This document shows, in pieces, positions 61,163-64,000 of a DNA stretch of 64,000 bases. Source of the DNA: Chlamydiales bacterium STE3 (lineage in GTDB: Bacteria > Chlamydiota > Chlamydiia > Chlamydiales > Parachlamydiaceae); contig VKHO01000042.1 in assembly GCA_011125455.1 (NCBI GenBank), positions 103,463 through 167,462 on the forward strand. The letters run 5' to 3'. The notes under the pieces were generated by a model, which saw nothing but the letters and a program-made list of their open reading frames with translations, searched no databases and was not told the DNA's origin. How positions within the stretch are numbered: the stretch's first letter is position 1; each line of letters begins with the position of its first letter. The position numbers were made by a program, and so were the translations under genes.

Positions 61163-61501
61163 ATGGGTATCCTAATTACACTAATATTAAATACAATCGC
61201 AGTCTTTGTAACCGCAAGTATTTTACCTGGCATTAGATTGGATGGGTGGAGTTCTGCTCTGCTTGTCGCCGTGGTCTTAGGATTGATCAATGCATTTATT
61301 CGCCCCATTTTGTTGGTTCTTACACTACCTATTAATATTCTTACGTTGGGGCTCTTTACGTTTGTAATTATGGGTCTGATGGTTTTACTTGCAAGTGCAA
61401 TTGTCCCTGGATTTTATGTGAGTGGATTTTGGTGGTCGATTGCTTTTGCAATCATTTTAGCTTTTGCGAATAGCTTCTTGGGAGCACTGGTTCCTAGGTA
61501 A
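61163..61501 (+). CDS. Small membrane protein of the phage_holin_4_2/YvlD family
   Basis: The 112-residue protein has four membrane helices (about 3-22, 27-48, 55-75 and 86-110). The family signature is LVAVVLGLINAFIRPILLVL followed by TLPINILTLGLFTFVI and the C-terminal FAIILAFANSFLG. Members are named after a phage holin family but are mostly chromosomal envelope proteins linked to stress responses. It stands alone downstream of the PatZ-like gene and no other phage gene is near, so a phage origin is unlikely. Confidence 0.85.
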   Translation: MGILITLILNTIAVFVTASILPGIRLDGWSSALLVAVVLGLINAFIRPILLVLTLPINILTLGLFTFVIMGLMVLLASAIVPGFYVSGFWWSIAFAIILAFANSFLGALVPR

Positions 61502-61622
61502 TATTTATCTTGTTAAAGTTTTTATTTTCATTTATATGTTTGTCATCCCTGTGGGAAAATGGTTCCTAAGCGGGAAATAAATTCTTAACTCGTGCGATAA
61601 TTTTTACATGGAGTCAGAACTG

Positions 61623-61820
61623 ATGCGCTATTTACTTTCTTTTTTAGTCTGCATTTCTACATGCAATCTCTATGCTGGAGCAGCGGCTTCAAAACCAGCA
61701 GAAGCAAGTCCAATGGTTAGACAGCCTGTGGATCAAACAGATATTTTTGCGATTCCGCTTGATGAGAATGATAGTGGGCAAGAGGAAGAAGTTAATCTAC
61801 TCGAGCATCCTAAAAAATAG
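61623..61820 (+). CDS. Small secreted protein, 65 aa
   Basis: The start is the ATG at 61623 (MRYLLSFLVC), five codons inside a longer open frame beginning at 61608, because the signal peptide begins there. Hydrophobic residues 3-15 and NLYAGA give a likely signal peptidase I site; the Cys in ISTC is not a convincing lipobox. The mature part of about 45 residues is acidic and Pro/Ser-rich. It has its own strong terminator. Function unknown. Confidence 0.55.
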   Translation: MRYLLSFLVCISTCNLYAGAAASKPAEASPMVRQPVDQTDIFAIPLDENDSGQEEEVNLLEHPKK

Positions 61821-61828
61821 GTTTTCAA

Positions 61829-61872
61829 AATACTCTGCGTTTCGGATTTTTTTCTAAAATTCGCAGAGTATT
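61829..61872. terminator. Strong bidirectional terminator
   Basis: AATACTCTGCG at 61829-61839 pairs perfectly with CGCAGAGTATT at 61862-61872 (11 bp). On the plus strand a run of T follows the stem (61871-61876); on the minus strand AAAAC/T-rich sequence follows as well. It lies between the convergent small secreted protein and mutM and can serve both. Confidence 0.8.
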
Positions 61873-61881
61873 TTTTCTTGC

Positions 61882-62718
61882 TTAATGCAATGGCAAAACT
61901 TGGCATGTGGGACAAAAATGCGTGCTTCTTCCAGCCGCTTTTATTCTTAAAATAGGCGTCCCACAGCGCTTGCAAGGATGGTTTGTTTTTCTAAAAACAT
62001 TTAGCTGGAAAATGTGTTGCCCTTTACTCCCATCTAGGCGGTAAAAATTGGTTTTCCCACTTCCTAAAGTCGCTCCGTTACTTTCCAAGCCAAGTAGTAA
62101 AGCCTGTTGGATGCTGGTGTGCAGCTTCTTTATTTCTTGATCGCTAAGCGAGTTTGCTTTTCTCAAAGGATGAAGCATTGATAGCCAAAGAGCCTCATCT
62201 GCATAGATATTTCCAAGGCCAGCTATCCATTTTTGATTGAGGAGCAGAGCTTTTAGTTGGCAAGAAGTGTTGCTTGCCATTTCTTTAAGCTGTATCCAGT
62301 TAAAAGTATCCTCTAATGGTTCTGGTCCATATTCATGAAAAAAAGGATCAATATTCAAGACCGAATAAATCCGCCCAAATTTGCGGGGGTCAATGAACTG
62401 CAGAGATCTTCCATCAGATAGGAGAAATCTTGCTCGCTCGTAAGGAAACGGGAAAGTGGGTCGATCGTTTAGCATGATTCTTCCCGACATTCTAAGATGA
62501 ATAAGAATCGATGAGTCAGGGAGAGTGATAACAATAAATTTAGCTCTCCTAGAAACTCGGGTGATTTCCTTACCTATGATTCTCTTTTCGAACTCTTTAA
62601 AAGAGAGATTTGCAAGGGTTTTGCCCCAGAAAAACTCTACACCTTGAATGAGTAGACCTAAAATCCCATCTCGATTAAGCTCTTTTACAATTGTTTCGAC
62701 TTCTGGTAGCTCAGGCAT
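61882..62718 (-). CDS. mutM: Formamidopyrimidine-DNA glycosylase
   Basis: MutM (Fpg) removes oxidised purines such as 8-oxoguanine. The 278-residue protein begins PELPEVETIVKEL, whose Pro and Glu are the catalytic residues, has the SILIHLRMSGRIML strand with the H2TH domain behind it (KWIAGLGNIYADEALWLSML), and ends with the zinc finger CKRCGTPILRIKAAGRSTHF plus CPTCQ. All are intact. The ATG lies immediately after the stop of the deacetylase gene, without a gap, so both are co-translated. Confidence 0.96.
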   Translation of the reverse strand: MPELPEVETIVKELNRDGILGLLIQGVEFFWGKTLANLSFKEFEKRIIGKEITRVSRRAKFIVITLPDSSILIHLRMSGRIMLNDRPTFPFPYERARFLLSDGRSLQFIDPRKFGRIYSVLNIDPFFHEYGPEPLEDTFNWIQLKEMASNTSCQLKALLLNQKWIAGLGNIYADEALWLSMLHPLRKANSLSDQEIKKLHTSIQQALLLGLESNGATLGSGKTNFYRLDGSKGQHIFQLNVFRKTNHPCKRCGTPILRIKAAGRSTHFCPTCQVLPLH

Positions 62719-63696
62719 TTAGATATCCTCTCGAAGCGCTTTCACATGTTCTAAAGAAGAAAGTGCTAATGCGTTTAAGTTGTAACCTCCTTCTAAAACG
62801 GAAATTACCTTGCCCTTTGAGTAATGCTTTGCAATGTTCTTCACTATCCTTGTGAGCTCCCCAAAATCTTTTTCTGTCAGATTCATTCCCCCAAGAGGAT
62901 CTAAATAATGAGCATCAAAGCCGGCCGAAATAAAGATCAGTTCTGGTTGGAATTGCTCCATAGCTTCAGCGAGGTCTTTTTGAAATGCATTCAAAACAGC
63001 AATGCGTGAAAGAGCGCCAGGAGAGATTGGCCGATTCATGATATTTCCTAATCCCTGATCTTCAACTCTACCGGTACCCGGAAAAAGGGGCCATTGATGG
63101 GTGCTAAAATAGAATACAGAAGGGTCATCAGCAAAAATTGCTTGAGTTCCGTTTCCATGGTGAACATCCCAATCCACGATAAGCACTTTATTAATTCTGT
63201 GTCGAATTAGCGCATGTTTTGCTGCAACGGCCACATTATTGAATAGGCAAAATCCCATTCCCTTATTCGAGCAGGCGTGGTGACCGGGGGGTCTGACCAC
63301 ACAAAAGGCTGTATCAATTTCGTTTTGCAAGATTTTATCCGTAGCTTCAATCACTCCACCTACTGCGAGTAATGCAATTTCTAATGATGAAGAACAAATT
63401 TGCACATCGCCTGTAGTTAAAGTGTAAGAACCATCGTTGATCAATAAATGTCTGCAGTGTTGAACATCATTCTGAATGATACTAACATATTCTGGCGTAT
63501 GGCAAAGAAGAATATCTTCAATTTTTGCTAATTTAGGATGGATAATTTCTTCAGGAGAAAATAAATTTGCGTTTTTTAATGCCTCCTGAATTGCTAGGGT
63601 TCTTTCCGGAGTTTCGGGGTGGTTTTTCCCTGTGAGGTGCTCCTGGTACTTAGCGTCTAAAACAATGTTAAAGCGGCATTTGAGGTTTTCTTTCAT
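62719..63696 (-). CDS. HDAC/AcuC-family zinc deacetylase
   Basis: The 325-residue protein belongs to the arginase-like histone deacetylase superfamily. Active-site motifs are complete: CVVRPPGHHACSNKGMGFCL (paired His, residues about 131-150), FNNVAVAAKHAL, the metal-binding VDWDVHHGNGTQAIF (Asp and His), FISAGFDAHYLDPLGG (Asp) and VLEGGYNLNALA with the catalytic-side Tyr region. Bacterial members deacetylate acetyl-lysine on enzymes (AcuC), polyamines or carbohydrates; secreted examples acting on histones are conceivable. No signal peptide is visible. It is in one unit with mutM and faces the PatZ-like gene across two small genes. Confidence 0.92.
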   Translation of the reverse strand: MKENLKCRFNIVLDAKYQEHLTGKNHPETPERTLAIQEALKNANLFSPEEIIHPKLAKIEDILLCHTPEYVSIIQNDVQHCRHLLINDGSYTLTTGDVQICSSSLEIALLAVGGVIEATDKILQNEIDTAFCVVRPPGHHACSNKGMGFCLFNNVAVAAKHALIRHRINKVLIVDWDVHHGNGTQAIFADDPSVFYFSTHQWPLFPGTGRVEDQGLGNIMNRPISPGALSRIAVLNAFQKDLAEAMEQFQPELIFISAGFDAHYLDPLGGMNLTEKDFGELTRIVKNIAKHYSKGKVISVLEGGYNLNALALSSLEHVKALREDI

Positions 63697-63717
63697 GAGA
63701 ACTGTCCAAAAAATAAA

Positions 63718-64000
63718 TTAACTTAATTTGTATACCCATTTGGAGATAAAAAAAAAGAAATTTCGAAATTTTGCAAAAGAAGCTTGCGAAAAAATGTCGA
63801 AGTTCGATAAATTGTGAACTTCCCGCAAGTTACGTAACGCAAAACAAGCGAAACGAAATGCGGCGAAAGTGAAGCCCAAGAGCTTCAAGGTTAGCTTCTT
63901 AAATGAGAAGCTAAGCTGTTTTGACAAAGTGAAAAAGACAATGTACAAGCACAAAAAATGAAGCTTGTGCGATAGCCCGTTAAATAGAAATGTTTAACAG
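63718..64000. other. Hairpin-rich region upstream of the deacetylase gene
   Basis: No convincing gene is visible. A minus-strand frame of 78 codons (63718-63954) is dominated by Phe, Leu and Ser and has no ribosome site. The stretch holds several short inverted repeats: TTAGCTTCT/AGAAGCTAA (9-bp stem with a 6-base loop around 63893-63916), AACTT/AAGTT, GAAGC/GCTTC and ACAAGC/GCTTGT, with the word AGCTT repeated throughout. It could be a leader, a structured RNA or a decayed element; the window ends before this can be judged. Confidence 0.4.

Noticed and set aside
61163..61501. Holin-family protein as a sign of a prophage.
   Set aside because: The family is mostly chromosomal, and no other phage gene or attachment site is near.
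63718..63954. Minus-strand 78-codon frame at the right end.
   Set aside because: Phe/Leu/Ser-rich translation of hairpin-containing DNA, no ribosome site.

Overview
The window looks like the chromosome of an amoeba-associated ('environmental', Parachlamydia-like) member of the Chlamydiae. The main reason is gene order. The blocks pgsA-glgA / rplY-pth-rpsF-rpsR-rplI-ispE, rpsN-rpmJ / rpmH-rnpA with a nearby thioredoxin-fold protein, fabH-fabD-fabG-acpP and trxB / acpS match, from memory, the arrangement in Chlamydia trachomatis. The window also carries functions that reduced animal chlamydiae lack or are not known for: a complete aconitase, arginine catabolism, heptose synthesis, a toxin-antitoxin pair, and several proteins with eukaryote-type domains. 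The DNA is AT-rich and many starts have weak or no Shine-Dalgarno sequence. No database search was possible, so all family calls rest on recognised motifs.

Layout. 1-8.7 kb: a PHP-domain protein (cut by the window edge), murB, nusB, aconitase, a DEDDh exonuclease, a YtqB/MnmM-type methyltransferase, a purine permease and an Asp23/AmaP-like envelope pair. 8.8-20 kb: GYF_2 protein, rpsN-rpmJ, rpmH-rnpA-uvrD, a secreted thioredoxin-fold protein, a Tsr3-like protein, an alanine/glycine:Na+ symporter, a PfkB kinase relic, pgsA-glgA and an acidic hypothetical. 20-28.7 kb: tRNA-Gln, prs, the ribosomal/pth/ispE cluster, a small protein with a GATA-type zinc finger, an AI-2E-family permease and hldD/hldE. 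28.7-32.4 kb: an 823-residue RasGEF-domain protein and another unknown protein. 32.8-39.2 kb: a tightly overlapping arginine succinyltransferase (AST) operon in which an M20 hydrolase sits where AstE would be expected. 39.3-46 kb: a possible structured RNA, a membrane-anchored coiled-coil protein with 123-bp tandem repeats, and fabHDG-acpP. 46-52.6 kb: putP with a membrane protein, trxB with an outer-membrane protein, acpS with a PIN-TRAM protein. 52.6-55.6 kb: a short-chain dehydrogenase gene broken into pieces around an island with an IS5-type relic, an AbiEi/AbiEii pair and an IS630-type relic. 55.6-64 kb: a membrane hypothetical, uracil-DNA glycosylase, a host-attachment-family protein, a PatZ-like acyl-CoA synthetase/GNAT fusion, a small holin-like membrane protein, mutM, an HDAC-family deacetylase and an unexplained hairpin-rich stretch.

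How the parts fit. Arginine taken from the host could be turned by the AST operon into glutamate and succinate and feed a TCA cycle that includes aconitase. PatZ-like and HDAC-like proteins could form a reversible acylation pair. The most striking content is the eukaryote-like set: the GATA finger with a basic tail, the RasGEF protein with a polyproline run, the Tsr3-like protein and the HDAC-family protein. The first two are best read as candidate host-directed effectors. That is inference; secretion is not shown by the sequence.
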